Below are positions 1-8,280 of a DNA stretch of 64,000 nucleotides, piece after piece. A model generated the notes under the pieces. That model was not told where the DNA came from and did no database searches. It worked only from the letters and a program-made list of their open reading frames with translations. The DNA is from Lachnospiraceae bacterium (lineage in GTDB: Bacteria > Bacillota > Clostridia > Lachnospirales > Lachnospiraceae). The translations under genes and the position numbers were made by a program. Every line of letters begins with the position of its first letter. Position 1 is the stretch's first letter. The stretch spans positions 1 through 64,000 of the forward strand of contig JAGBEV010000052.1 of the NCBI GenBank assembly GCA_017936785.1, given 5' to 3'.

Positions 1-1068
1 GGTTATGCAGGAGGCGTGAAGGGGGTCAACATTGCTGTATGGAGTACAGAAGGGGGCCAGGATGACCTTCGCTGGTATCAGGCAGAGAATAAGGGAAAAG
101 GTGTATGGAGCACCAATGTGATCATAGCAAATCACAGGAGTACGGGAACATACAATGCCCATATGTATATCATAGACCAAAGCGGGCAGTCCCATTTTGT
201 GGGAAGTGTGAACTTTACGGTAGAAGGTCCTAAAGGAAGCGCTCCGATCATAGTTGACAAGAATGAAAATGATGGCGTTTTTGGAGTCAGAGTGACCGGA
301 GTTTCCTCTGTTTCCGGTATTCAAAGCGTAAGAGCGGCTGTGTGGTGTGCCAATAACCAGAGCGATTTAATATGGTATACGGCAACTGATATGAGCGGTG
401 GCGTTTATCAGATTGGTGCTGATGTGAGAAATCATCAGAGTAACACTGGAAATTATCAGATTCATGTATATGTGACAGATAATAATGGAATCTGCAAATT
501 GTTAGGAACAACTTCATGCAGTATGATCAACGTAACGAATATTCTGCATCCCATTATGGGTTCCACGTCCGTAACTGTTGACCAAATGGTAGCATATTAT
601 AATTCAGTTACCGCTTATCCGGGTTATTATGGAGGGACAGAAGCGCCAACCATCCGTCAGTTCTGCCAGATCTATATTGATGAGTGCAATGCAGAAGGTG
701 TAAAGGCTGAAGTGGCATTTGTCCAGGCTATGAAAGAAACCAACTTTTTAAGATATGGCGGAGATGTGGATATCAGCCAGTTTAATTTTGCCGGGCTCGG
801 AGCTACGGGAAACGGAGTCAGCGGACATACATTCCCTACAGTGACAATCGGTATTCGTGCGCAGATACAGCATTTGAAGGCATACGCAAGTGATGCGCCT
901 TTGAATAATGTCTGTGTAGATCCAAGATTTCAGTATGTAGCCAGAAATACAGCGCCTTACTGTGAATGGCTGGGCATCAATGAGAATCCTTATGGAAAGG
1001 GCTGGGCAACGGCTGTAAATTATGGATATAATGTTGTAGAAAGAATGAATAAGCTGAAATCATACTAA
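1..1068 (+). CDS. Cell-wall glucosaminidase with GBS Bsp-like repeats (5' end missing)
   Basis: The reading frame is open from base 1, so the N-terminus lies outside the window; the GTG at 16 is internal. Two repeats of about 95 residues, each with a VWS or VWC segment, an LIWY/LRWY segment and a Y-N/Q-x-H-x-Y segment, match the GBS Bsp-like repeat family found on surface proteins. The C-terminal ~170 residues (from about base 560) match the glucosaminidase (LytD-type) domain that cleaves glycan strands. The segment QAMKETNF carries the likely catalytic Glu, followed by FNFAGLGATG and a YGKGWA motif near the end. It probably acts outside the cell on peptidoglycan. It is separated from the next operon by a terminator. 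Confidence 0.85.
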   Translation, partial: GYAGGVKGVNIAVWSTEGGQDDLRWYQAENKGKGVWSTNVIIANHRSTGTYNAHMYIIDQSGQSHFVGSVNFTVEGPKGSAPIIVDKNENDGVFGVRVTGVSSVSGIQSVRAAVWCANNQSDLIWYTATDMSGGVYQIGADVRNHQSNTGNYQIHVYVTDNNGICKLLGTTSCSMINVTNILHPIMGSTSVTVDQMVAYYNSVTAYPGYYGGTEAPTIRQFCQIYIDECNAEGVKAEVAFVQAMKETNFLRYGGDVDISQFNFAGLGATGNGVSGHTFPTVTIGIRAQIQHLKAYASDAPLNNVCVDPRFQYVARNTAPYCEWLGINENPYGKGWATAVNYGYNVVERMNKLKSY

Positions 1069-1099
1069 GGTGATAAAGCAGCATTAAGATATTTATCAT

Positions 1100-1154
1100 G
1101 AGGCTGTCGTATTTTGTGATATTACATGATCACAAAATGCGGCAGCTTCATTTT
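1100..1154 (+). terminator. Intrinsic terminator after the glucosaminidase gene
   Basis: A 20-bp stem at 1100-1119 and 1130-1149, counting G-U pairs, has a 10-base loop and is followed by ATTTTGATTT. It lies 32 bases after the stop codon and insulates the wall-hydrolase gene from the polysaccharide operon. Confidence 0.85.
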
Positions 1155-1209
1155 GATTTAAATAGCAGCAGAAATAAAGAATAATACTATCCTTAGAAAT
1201 GTATAAAAG

Positions 1210-1238
1210 TTGTAAATTGTAAAAAGATATTATATAAT
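1210..1238 (+). promoter_or_regulatory. Sigma-A-type promoter of the first polysaccharide operon
   Basis: TTGTAA at 1210-1215 and TATAAT at 1233-1238 are 17 bases apart. This pair sits about 50 bases upstream of the ATG at 1288 and is the only strong promoter visible before the operon that runs to 13905. Confidence 0.7.
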
Positions 1239-1287
1239 AATGAAAAATCACAATGCGAAAGTATGCCCGTGGTAAGGATGGTAAAAA

Positions 1288-3174
1288 ATGGACAAGTTTT
1301 TTGAAAAAGCCGCACCAAAGAATCGAATTGTATTATTGATCGTAATGGATATTTTAATGGTACAGTTGGCTTCTTTTGTGGGGCTTTATGTTCGTTTTGA
1401 TTTCAGCTTCCGGGCAATTCCCATCAGGTATCTGGAAAATCTTGTGGAATATACTTTTATCAATACCATTGTTACCATTATTATTTTTGCTTTATGTAAA
1501 CTATATAAAAGCGTGTGGCATTTTGCCAGCGGGACAGAGCTGGTAAATATTATTCTCGGATGTACCTTGTCAGAAATGTCACAGATCCTTGGGATGAATC
1601 TATTGAAAATCCAGATGCCCCGAAGCTATTTTATCATTTATTATTTTTCTTTGACATTTATGGTGATTTTTGTGCGTTTCTTTTACCGGATCGTTCGTAC
1701 TGTAAGAGAGCAGAAACAGAAATTTCAGGGCAGCGGCTCTAAAAATATCATGGTAGTGGGCGCGGGAGAAGCCGGCTCCATGATCGTAAAAGAATTACAG
1801 AACAGTGCCTATCTTACTCATCAGCATGTATGTTGTCTGGTGGACGATAGTGCGGCAATACAAGGGAAGTTTTTGAGAGGAGTCCGCATTGAAGGAAGAA
1901 GAGAAGATATTCCCTATCTGGCAGGAAAATACGGGATAGATGAAATTGTCATTGCCATACCATCGGCAAGTGCCCAGCAGACTAAGGAAATTTTGGAGAT
2001 ATGCAATCAGACAGATTGTACCTTGCGGATATTGCCCGGTATTTATCAGCTGATAAACGGTGAGGTCAGCGCATCCAAGTTAAGAAAAGTGGAAATTGAG
2101 GATTTACTGGGCAGAGAGCCGGTAAAACTGGATTTGGATAATGTGGCTTCATATGTCAGGGATAAAGTCGTCATGGTAACCGGTGGAGGCGGGTCCATTG
2201 GCAGTGAGCTTTGCAGGCAGCTGGCAGCATATAAAGTGAAGCAGTTGATCATATTTGATATTTATGAGAACAATGCTTATGATATCCAGCAGGAATTAAG
2301 AAGGAAGTATCCGAAACTGGATCTGGTTGTACTGATCGGTTCTGTAAGAAATACTCACAGAGTTCAGTCGGTATTTGAAACATACCATCCTCAGGTGGTT
2401 TACCATGCGGCAGCCCACAAGCACGTTCCCCTGATGGAAGACAGCCCCAATGAGGCGATAAAAAATAATGTGTTTGGAACCTTAAAAACCGCTAAGGCGG
2501 CAGCAAAATACGGGGTGGAGAAATTTGTCCTGATTTCTACAGATAAGGCAGTAAACCCTACAAATATCATGGGAGCCAGCAAGCGTATGTGTGAAATGAT
2601 CATTCAGGCACTTGCAAAAGATAAGCTGGAGGGAAAGCATAATACGGATTTTGTGGCAGTCAGATTTGGAAATGTGCTGGGAAGCAACGGCAGTGTCATT
2701 CCGTTGTTTAAAAAGCAGATTGAAGAAGGCGGTCCGGTAACCGTTACCCATCCCGATATTATCCGCTATTTTATGACCATACCCGAGGCAGTATCTTTAG
2801 TGCTTCAGGCAGGAAGCCTGGCAAAAGGGGGAGAAATATTTGTTTTGGATATGGGAGAACCGGTTAAGATCGTGGATCTGGCAAGAAACCTTATTAAGCT
2901 GTCAGGTTACAGACCTGATGAGGATATGAAGATTGAGTACACAGGTCTGCGCCCCGGTGAAAAGCTTTATGAAGAAATGCTGATGGCAGAGGAAGGACTT
3001 CAGGATACGGAAAATGCTTTGATCCATATAGGGAAACCCATTGATTTTAATGAGGATGAATTTTGGGAGAACTTAAAGCGGTTGAAGGAAAGTGCTGACA
3101 GCGACGGAGAGAAGACCAGACAATTGGTAGCACAGATCGTAGCTACTTATAAACCGGATAAGAGGAAAAAATAA
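1288..3174 (+). CDS. FlaA1/CapD-type nucleotide-sugar 4,6-dehydratase, membrane-anchored
   Basis: This 628-residue protein has the usual two-part layout of the WbpM/PglF/CapD family. Four hydrophobic segments occupy roughly residues 15-135. A first Rossmann domain carries VVGAGEAGSM, and a second catalytic SDR domain carries VTGGGGSIGSEL. The active-site region reads STDKAVNPTNIMGASK, with Met-x3-Lys in place of the usual Tyr-x3-Lys, which is normal for this family. These enzymes convert UDP-GlcNAc or a related UDP-sugar to a 4-keto-6-deoxy sugar at the inner membrane face, often for the first sugar of the repeat unit. It is the first gene of the operon, and its TAA overlaps the next ATG by one base. 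The exact substrate is not determined by sequence alone. Confidence 0.9.
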   Translation: MDKFFEKAAPKNRIVLLIVMDILMVQLASFVGLYVRFDFSFRAIPIRYLENLVEYTFINTIVTIIIFALCKLYKSVWHFASGTELVNIILGCTLSEMSQILGMNLLKIQMPRSYFIIYYFSLTFMVIFVRFFYRIVRTVREQKQKFQGSGSKNIMVVGAGEAGSMIVKELQNSAYLTHQHVCCLVDDSAAIQGKFLRGVRIEGRREDIPYLAGKYGIDEIVIAIPSASAQQTKEILEICNQTDCTLRILPGIYQLINGEVSASKLRKVEIEDLLGREPVKLDLDNVASYVRDKVVMVTGGGGSIGSELCRQLAAYKVKQLIIFDIYENNAYDIQQELRRKYPKLDLVVLIGSVRNTHRVQSVFETYHPQVVYHAAAHKHVPLMEDSPNEAIKNNVFGTLKTAKAAAKYGVEKFVLISTDKAVNPTNIMGASKRMCEMIIQALAKDKLEGKHNTDFVAVRFGNVLGSNGSVIPLFKKQIEEGGPVTVTHPDIIRYFMTIPEAVSLVLQAGSLAKGGEIFVLDMGEPVKIVDLARNLIKLSGYRPDEDMKIEYTGLRPGEKLYEEMLMAEEGLQDTENALIHIGKPIDFNEDEFWENLKRLKESADSDGEKTRQLVAQIVATYKPDKRKK

Positions 3175-3995
3175 TGGCTTTTGAACTGATGTATATTACC
3201 AACCGCACAGATGTGGCGCTGGCTGCGGAAGCTGCCGGTGTGGACCGCATATGGGTAGATCTGGAAACCCTTGGAAAAGAAGAACGTCAGAAAAATTTTG
3301 ATTCTGTAAAATCCCATCATTCTCTGGAGGACATTGCAGCTATTAAATCCGTTCTGACAAAGTCAAAACTTCAGGTCAGGGTCAATCCTGTTTATGAAGG
3401 ATCTGAAGCAGAAATCGATCAGGCTATTACAAACGGGGCAGATATTTTGATGCTGCCTATGTTTAAAACAGTAACTGAGGTGGAAAAATTTGTCGACATG
3501 GTAAACGGAAGGGCGAAGGTCCTGCTCTTGCTGGAAACCAGGGAAGCAGAAGAAATTATAGATGATATTTCAGAAGTAAAAGGCATTGATGAAATTCATA
3601 TCGGATTAAATGACCTGCATATATCTCATCATCTGGATTTTATGTTTGAACTGATGATCAACGGAGTAGTTGACGGATTGTGTGAGAAGATCAGAAAAAA
3701 AGGAATCCCCTTCGGTATTGGAGGAATTGCTGCCCTGGGGCAGGGAACATTGCCGGCGGATATGATTTTTGCAGAGGATTGGAAGCAGGGATGCAGCCGG
3801 GTTATTTTGTCCAGAGGTTTTATACAGCCGGAAGAGGATATGGAGCGGTTTGCAAAGGTATTCAAAGAACGGGTACAGGATTTAAGGAATTATGAAAAAA
3901 GCCTTAGTGAAAAAAAGAAAGATTTTTTTGAATCAAATAAAGAGCAGATGAAAGCGATCATTGAAAATATAGTAGAGAGTGGAAGGAAAGCATAG
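3174..3995 (+). CDS. HpcH/HpaI aldolase / citrate-lyase-like TIM-barrel protein
   Basis: A 273-residue protein with the HpcH/HpaI family pattern: VRVNPVYEGS near residue 65, a metal-site-like LLLETREAEEI near residue 122, and GIDEIHIGLNDL near residue 145. Family members cleave or form C-C bonds of 2-keto acids using a divalent metal. The start overlaps the preceding stop (TAATG), so it is translationally coupled to the dehydratase and precedes the initiating transferase. Aldolases of this kind are unusual in polysaccharide operons. It may supply or process a keto-acid or branched substituent, but this is inference. The last ~40 residues are charged and helical, beyond the barrel. Confidence 0.75.
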   Translation: MAFELMYITNRTDVALAAEAAGVDRIWVDLETLGKEERQKNFDSVKSHHSLEDIAAIKSVLTKSKLQVRVNPVYEGSEAEIDQAITNGADILMLPMFKTVTEVEKFVDMVNGRAKVLLLLETREAEEIIDDISEVKGIDEIHIGLNDLHISHHLDFMFELMINGVVDGLCEKIRKKGIPFGIGGIAALGQGTLPADMIFAEDWKQGCSRVILSRGFIQPEEDMERFAKVFKERVQDLRNYEKSLSEKKKDFFESNKEQMKAIIENIVESGRKA

Positions 3996-3998
3996 ATT

Positions 3999-4700
3999 AT
4001 GGGATATTTAAAGGTAAAGCGCTTTTTTGATATTTTAATATCCGGAATTTTGCTGATTATTTTATCCCCTGTTATGCTCATTGTAGCCATTGCGGTTAAA
4101 TTGGATTCCAAAGGGGAAATTATTTTTAAACAGAACCGGCTGACCAAGGACGGAAGGGTATTTCAGATGTACAAATTCCGGTCTATGTGTCAGAACGCCC
4201 AGAATATGGGTACGGGAATCAATAATTATGCAGGTGACTTCCGTGTGACCCGGGTAGGCGGATTTATTAGGAAAACCAGTCTGGATGAATTGCCTCAGCT
4301 TGTAAATGTTTTAAAAGGGGATATGTCTCTCATCGGTCCAAGACCTCCAGTTGAGAAACTGAGCCTGGGCGATTATGAAGATTTAACACCGGAATATAAA
4401 AAACGTTTTCAGGTAAAAGGGGGCATTACGGGACTGGCTCAGGTAAACGGCAGGAATGAACTTCCCTGGGAAGAGAAGATCATATATGATAACCGCTATG
4501 TAGACCGCCTGAAAAAAGAAGGAATCAAGGTGGATCTGGAAATTTTGTTTAAAACGGTTGCTGTTGTTTTGGGCAAAGAAGGAATACTGGAAGAAAAGGA
4601 CGAAGCCCTTTCCGGTAAAAGTGACGAAGAAGTACGAAATGCCGTTTTGGAAAAGAATCATAAAATGGCAGGGAAAAGCCGGGACCGGCAGGAAAAATAA
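3999..4700 (+). CDS. Polyprenyl-phosphate sugar-1-phosphate transferase (initiating enzyme)
   Basis: A 233-residue member of the bacterial sugar transferase family (PglC/WbaP C-terminal type). It has one N-terminal hydrophobic segment (residues ~8-32), then KFRSM, DELPQLVNVLKGDMSLIGPR and GITGLAQVNGRN, the family's signature blocks. It should move a sugar-1-phosphate from a UDP-sugar onto undecaprenyl phosphate at the cytoplasmic membrane, starting each repeat unit. The C-terminal ~35 residues are highly charged and probably disordered. It begins three bases after the aldolase-like gene. The FlaA1-type enzyme at the head of the operon is the natural source of its substrate. Confidence 0.9.
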   Translation: MGYLKVKRFFDILISGILLIILSPVMLIVAIAVKLDSKGEIIFKQNRLTKDGRVFQMYKFRSMCQNAQNMGTGINNYAGDFRVTRVGGFIRKTSLDELPQLVNVLKGDMSLIGPRPPVEKLSLGDYEDLTPEYKKRFQVKGGITGLAQVNGRNELPWEEKIIYDNRYVDRLKKEGIKVDLEILFKTVAVVLGKEGILEEKDEALSGKSDEEVRNAVLEKNHKMAGKSRDRQEK

Positions 4701-4715
4701 ATGAGGTGAATTGCT

Positions 4716-5651
4716 ATGGCAGTAAATAATGAGGACAGATTGATTTGGTTGGGCGGCAGTATTTTGCCGGTGAAGGATGCAAAGATCAATGTATTGTCAC
4801 CTACTTCCCAGTTTGGCGCAAATGTATTTGAAGGCATACGCTGTTATTGGAATGAAGAAGAGAAAGAATTATATGCCTTTCGGTTAAAAGAACATTATGA
4901 CCGCCTGATGAACTCTATTAAAATTTTTAAGATGGACAATCCTTTCAGCAGAGAGGAAATGCAGAAAGCACTGGTGGATGTGGTCCGTGCAAATGGTTAC
5001 AGGGAAGATATTGCAGTAAGACAGACGGTTTTCATTGATGGTTTTGGAACTTGGAGTTCTCCGGGACCTGTCAATATGTTTGTGGCGCCTGTGGCAAAGG
5101 GAAGAAAAGAAGTATCCACAGAAGGCGGATTAAATTGCTGTATCAGTTCATGGGAACGGATCAGTGAGAAGAACCTTTCTCCCCGTGTTAAAGTGGGAGC
5201 AAACTATATCAACAGCAGAATGGCACAGATGCAGGCATTGGAAAGCGGCTTTGATTCAGCCATTTTTATGAATTATCAGGGAAAAGTATCTGAAGGGCCG
5301 GGGTCCTGTCTGTTTATGATCAGAGACGGCAAATTGATCACACCGCCGTGTACGGCCTCTGTCCTGGAAAGCATTACAAGGAAAACTGTCATTGAGCTTG
5401 CAGGTGAGGAATTAGGCGTTGAGGTGGTGGAGAGAGAAATTGACCGCACGGAATTATATATCTGTGATGGTGCGTTTCTTTGCGGCTCTGCAATGGAAGT
5501 TCACAAGATTGCCAGTGTGGATCATTATAAAATCGGAAACAGCGAAAGCGATGAGCTGATCAGGAAATTGCATGTCTTGTATTTACGTGTTGCTTCGGGG
5601 CAGGAAGAAAAATATAAAAGCTGGCTGACACCGGTTTATGAGGGAAAATAA
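4716..5651 (+). CDS. Class IV (branched-chain-type) PLP aminotransferase
   Basis: This 311-residue protein matches the IlvE/BCAT fold type IV family. FEGIRCYW lies near the N-terminus. VKVGANYINS carries the likely PLP lysine. GKVSEGPGSCLFMI corresponds to the family's conserved glycine/glutamate strand, and a short C-terminal domain follows. The RBS GAGGTGA precedes the ATG. BCAT enzymes normally transaminate leucine, isoleucine and valine, and a copy inside a sugar operon beside an HpcH/HpaI-like aldolase is out of place. Two readings are possible: it makes an amino-acid-type decoration for the glycan, or it is a paralogue with a changed substrate. It abuts the GT4 gene with no gap. Confidence 0.8.
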   Translation: MAVNNEDRLIWLGGSILPVKDAKINVLSPTSQFGANVFEGIRCYWNEEEKELYAFRLKEHYDRLMNSIKIFKMDNPFSREEMQKALVDVVRANGYREDIAVRQTVFIDGFGTWSSPGPVNMFVAPVAKGRKEVSTEGGLNCCISSWERISEKNLSPRVKVGANYINSRMAQMQALESGFDSAIFMNYQGKVSEGPGSCLFMIRDGKLITPPCTASVLESITRKTVIELAGEELGVEVVEREIDRTELYICDGAFLCGSAMEVHKIASVDHYKIGNSESDELIRKLHVLYLRVASGQEEKYKSWLTPVYEGK

Positions 5652-6884
5652 ATGAAAGTATGGATGTTAAATCACTATGGGCTTCCGCCTAAGTATCACC
5701 CCATATCCAGAACATACAATTTTGGACAATGTCTGCTGGAAGACGGCTATGATGTGACGATCATGACAGCAAGCACCATTCACCATACAGATGTAAATCT
5801 GGTGGAAAAGGGGAAAAAGTATAAGACTGAAAATGTTGACGGACTGAAATATGTATATATGCGGGCGCCTGATTATCAGGGAAACGGGATAAAGCGTATA
5901 TTGAATATGTGCGGTTATTATAGGTCCTTAAAGAAAAACTGGAAGAAATTTGGAAGGCCGGATGTGATAGTGGCATCTTCCGTTCATCTTTTGACCTGCA
6001 TGGCGGGAATTCAGATCGCCCGGAAGGTAAATTGCAGATGTATTGTAGAAATCGCTGATCTCTGGCCTTTGACGCTGATTGAATTTGGGAGGATCAAAGA
6101 GAAGAGCATTCTGGCAAAAGTGCTTTATAAGCTGGAATATTGGGTATATAAAAATGCAGATGAATTGATCTTTACCTTTGAAGGCGGCAGGGATTATGTT
6201 CGGAATAAAGGGTGGGACAAGAAAGTAAATCCTGATAAAATCCATTATATCAATAATGGGCTTATTCTTTCCCGCTATGAAAAACAGAAGGAAGAAAAAC
6301 GGCTGGAAGATGTTCACCTGGATAATCCGGATTTGTTCAAAGTGGTCTATACCGGTTCCATTGGAGATGCAAATGCATTGGAATATCTCATAGAAGCCGC
6401 AGAAACAGCTAAGAATAAAGGTGTCCCGGATATGGTTTTCCTTCTTTGGGGAGATGGTCCTAATAAGAAAAAGTTTCAGGACTATTGTGATGAACATGGC
6501 TTGGATAATGTGATATTTAAAGGAAAAGTCAAAAAAGAGATGGTTGCCGGAATTTTGTCCAGAAGCGACGTGAATGTTCTTATGGGGCATCCTTATCCCT
6601 TATATCAGTATGGCATCAGCATGAATAAATTATTTGATTATATGGCTTCCGGCAAACCGGTTGTTTCCAATATTAAATGTGGATATGATATTTTAGAGAG
6701 AAATCAATGCGGTATGACTGTAGACGGAAAAAAGGAAAATGCAATTTTTGAAGCGCTGATGCAATTTCATGATATGAGCAGAGAAGAATATGATGTGTGG
6801 TGCAACAGGGCAAAAGAAGCTGTGAAGGAATTTGATTTCCATAACTTGACAAAGAAACTGGAAAAAATTATAGAAAACGGGTGA
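5652..6884 (+). CDS. Glycosyltransferase family 4 (WbuB-like)
   Basis: A 410-residue GT-B enzyme. The N-terminal acceptor domain begins KVWMLNHYGLPPKYHP, typical of the WbuB subgroup. The C-terminal nucleotide-sugar domain has VVYTGSIGDAN, a WGDGPNKKKF block and the family's E-x7-like region around SMNKLFDYMASGKPVV. It should add an amino sugar to the lipid-linked acceptor on the cytoplasmic face. The ATG directly follows the stop codon of the aminotransferase. It is the only separate glycosyltransferase between the initiating transferase and the polymerase, so the repeat unit may be short or may use enzymes encoded elsewhere. Confidence 0.85.
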   Translation: MKVWMLNHYGLPPKYHPISRTYNFGQCLLEDGYDVTIMTASTIHHTDVNLVEKGKKYKTENVDGLKYVYMRAPDYQGNGIKRILNMCGYYRSLKKNWKKFGRPDVIVASSVHLLTCMAGIQIARKVNCRCIVEIADLWPLTLIEFGRIKEKSILAKVLYKLEYWVYKNADELIFTFEGGRDYVRNKGWDKKVNPDKIHYINNGLILSRYEKQKEEKRLEDVHLDNPDLFKVVYTGSIGDANALEYLIEAAETAKNKGVPDMVFLLWGDGPNKKKFQDYCDEHGLDNVIFKGKVKKEMVAGILSRSDVNVLMGHPYPLYQYGISMNKLFDYMASGKPVVSNIKCGYDILERNQCGMTVDGKKENAIFEALMQFHDMSREEYDVWCNRAKEAVKEFDFHNLTKKLEKIIENG

Positions 6885-6888
6885 TGAA

Positions 6889-8280
6889 TTGGACTTGTTC
6901 AGATATATAATCTGCATTTTATTATTTTTTGTATCTATGGGGATCATGGTTTATGAGCTGAAAAGCAAAAAAGTTGACCTTGTGCAATGTATTCCTTTTC
7001 TGTCCTGGCAGGCTTTTATGGTATTGCCCTTTATCATGCAGGCAGGAAAAATGGAAACAGATGCGGCAGCATTACAATTGATGGGAATTGAGATTATAAA
7101 TCTTGTACTGGTACTGCATCTTGTACTGATGCGCAGACATCAAAGAAAAAGCAGAAGATCAGACAGTTTGTGGATAAAAAAGGTAAATGCAGTATTGGGC
7201 AGCGGATACTTTTATATGGCAATATTTTTGTTGATCGCCTTGTATCATATTATCAGCCTGAGAGGAAATATTCCCCTGTTTGAGAAATTCAGGTCAGATC
7301 CCATGGCGGCGGCTCAAATGAGGGAAGAGGCAGGAAAACTTCTGAATGTTCCCTTTTTTATGAAGTATTTTTTTCGCTGGGCTACAAATTTAATTGCGCC
7401 TTTGGCGATTATTGCATTCTTTAATTGTAAGCATTATATTATGGCAGCAGTGCAGGCTGTTCTGGCTGTTTTTTATGCCATGATAACTACTGCAAAATCC
7501 AATTTGTTGTTTTTTGTTATGGTATTGGCGATTTATTTTTTGGCTGAATACTATAGGAAAATCACCAAAAAAATGTGGGTTGGTGCCGCAGTTTTACTAA
7601 TGCTTCTTTTGATACGTCCCGTAAGCTTTTTTATTGGCAGTCCTTACAGTGGCTTTCATTATAAAGTGGATAAGTGGGCAGACGAACCCATGGCACATAG
7701 AATGCAGTTTATAGAATATCCGGAAGGGTATCCTGTTGATTATCAAAAGTATAATTATGTTTTGAGAAGAATGGTCCTGACACCGGCGGCAGTATCTCAT
7801 GAGTGGTACAGTTATATTGCGTCGGGAGAAGAATTTTTCGGATATTCGGATTTGCTTCCTTCGTCTAAATCCAGAGAGGCAGAAACTGTCGTAGCTGCTT
7901 CCCCGGCAAATATTGTGGGATTGTGGGCTTATTCTGAAAAGTGGCCGGAGAAAATCGGGCAGACCATCAGTGCCAATGCTTCGCCTGATGCGGATGCTTA
8001 TGCCAGAGGGGGATGGCTTGGAGTTGTTATATCGGCAGTGATCTTACTTGCTATTTTGCAGGCTTTGGATATTTTGCGAAACCGGGAACATTATGTTAGC
8101 GAAGGATTGTATACGGCAGCGATGGGAGTACTGGCACTTGCCCTGCCTTCGGCGTCCGTTCATGCCATATTGATTGCCCAGGGACTTCTTCCTGTTCTTT
8201 TAGGGATGGGAGTGCTGTATTTTATGGATATACAGCCGATGAATGAGGATGAAAGCTTAAATGGAGAAACGAGTTGTTAA
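6889..8280 (+). CDS. Wzy-like oligosaccharide repeat-unit polymerase
   Basis: A 463-residue integral membrane protein with about 11-12 hydrophobic segments and a large outward-type loop around residues 250-370. That layout is the standard one for Wzy/O-antigen polymerases, which join lipid-linked repeat units outside the membrane. Sequence conservation in this family is poor, so the call rests on topology and on position directly before a flippase. The start is TTG at 6889. The nearby ATG at 6885 is in another frame that ends after eight codons, and no better in-frame start exists. The gene overlaps the flippase gene by 20 bases. Confidence 0.75.
   Translation: MDLFRYIICILLFFVSMGIMVYELKSKKVDLVQCIPFLSWQAFMVLPFIMQAGKMETDAAALQLMGIEIINLVLVLHLVLMRRHQRKSRRSDSLWIKKVNAVLGSGYFYMAIFLLIALYHIISLRGNIPLFEKFRSDPMAAAQMREEAGKLLNVPFFMKYFFRWATNLIAPLAIIAFFNCKHYIMAAVQAVLAVFYAMITTAKSNLLFFVMVLAIYFLAEYYRKITKKMWVGAAVLLMLLLIRPVSFFIGSPYSGFHYKVDKWADEPMAHRMQFIEYPEGYPVDYQKYNYVLRRMVLTPAAVSHEWYSYIASGEEFFGYSDLLPSSKSREAETVVAASPANIVGLWAYSEKWPEKIGQTISANASPDADAYARGGWLGVVISAVILLAILQALDILRNREHYVSEGLYTAAMGVLALALPSASVHAILIAQGLLPVLLGMGVLYFMDIQPMNEDESLNGETSC

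Noticed and set aside
5928..6590. 220-codon open frame on the minus strand
   Set aside because: It lies wholly inside the GT4 gene, reads as Ile/Phe/His-rich noise and has no RBS or family motif.
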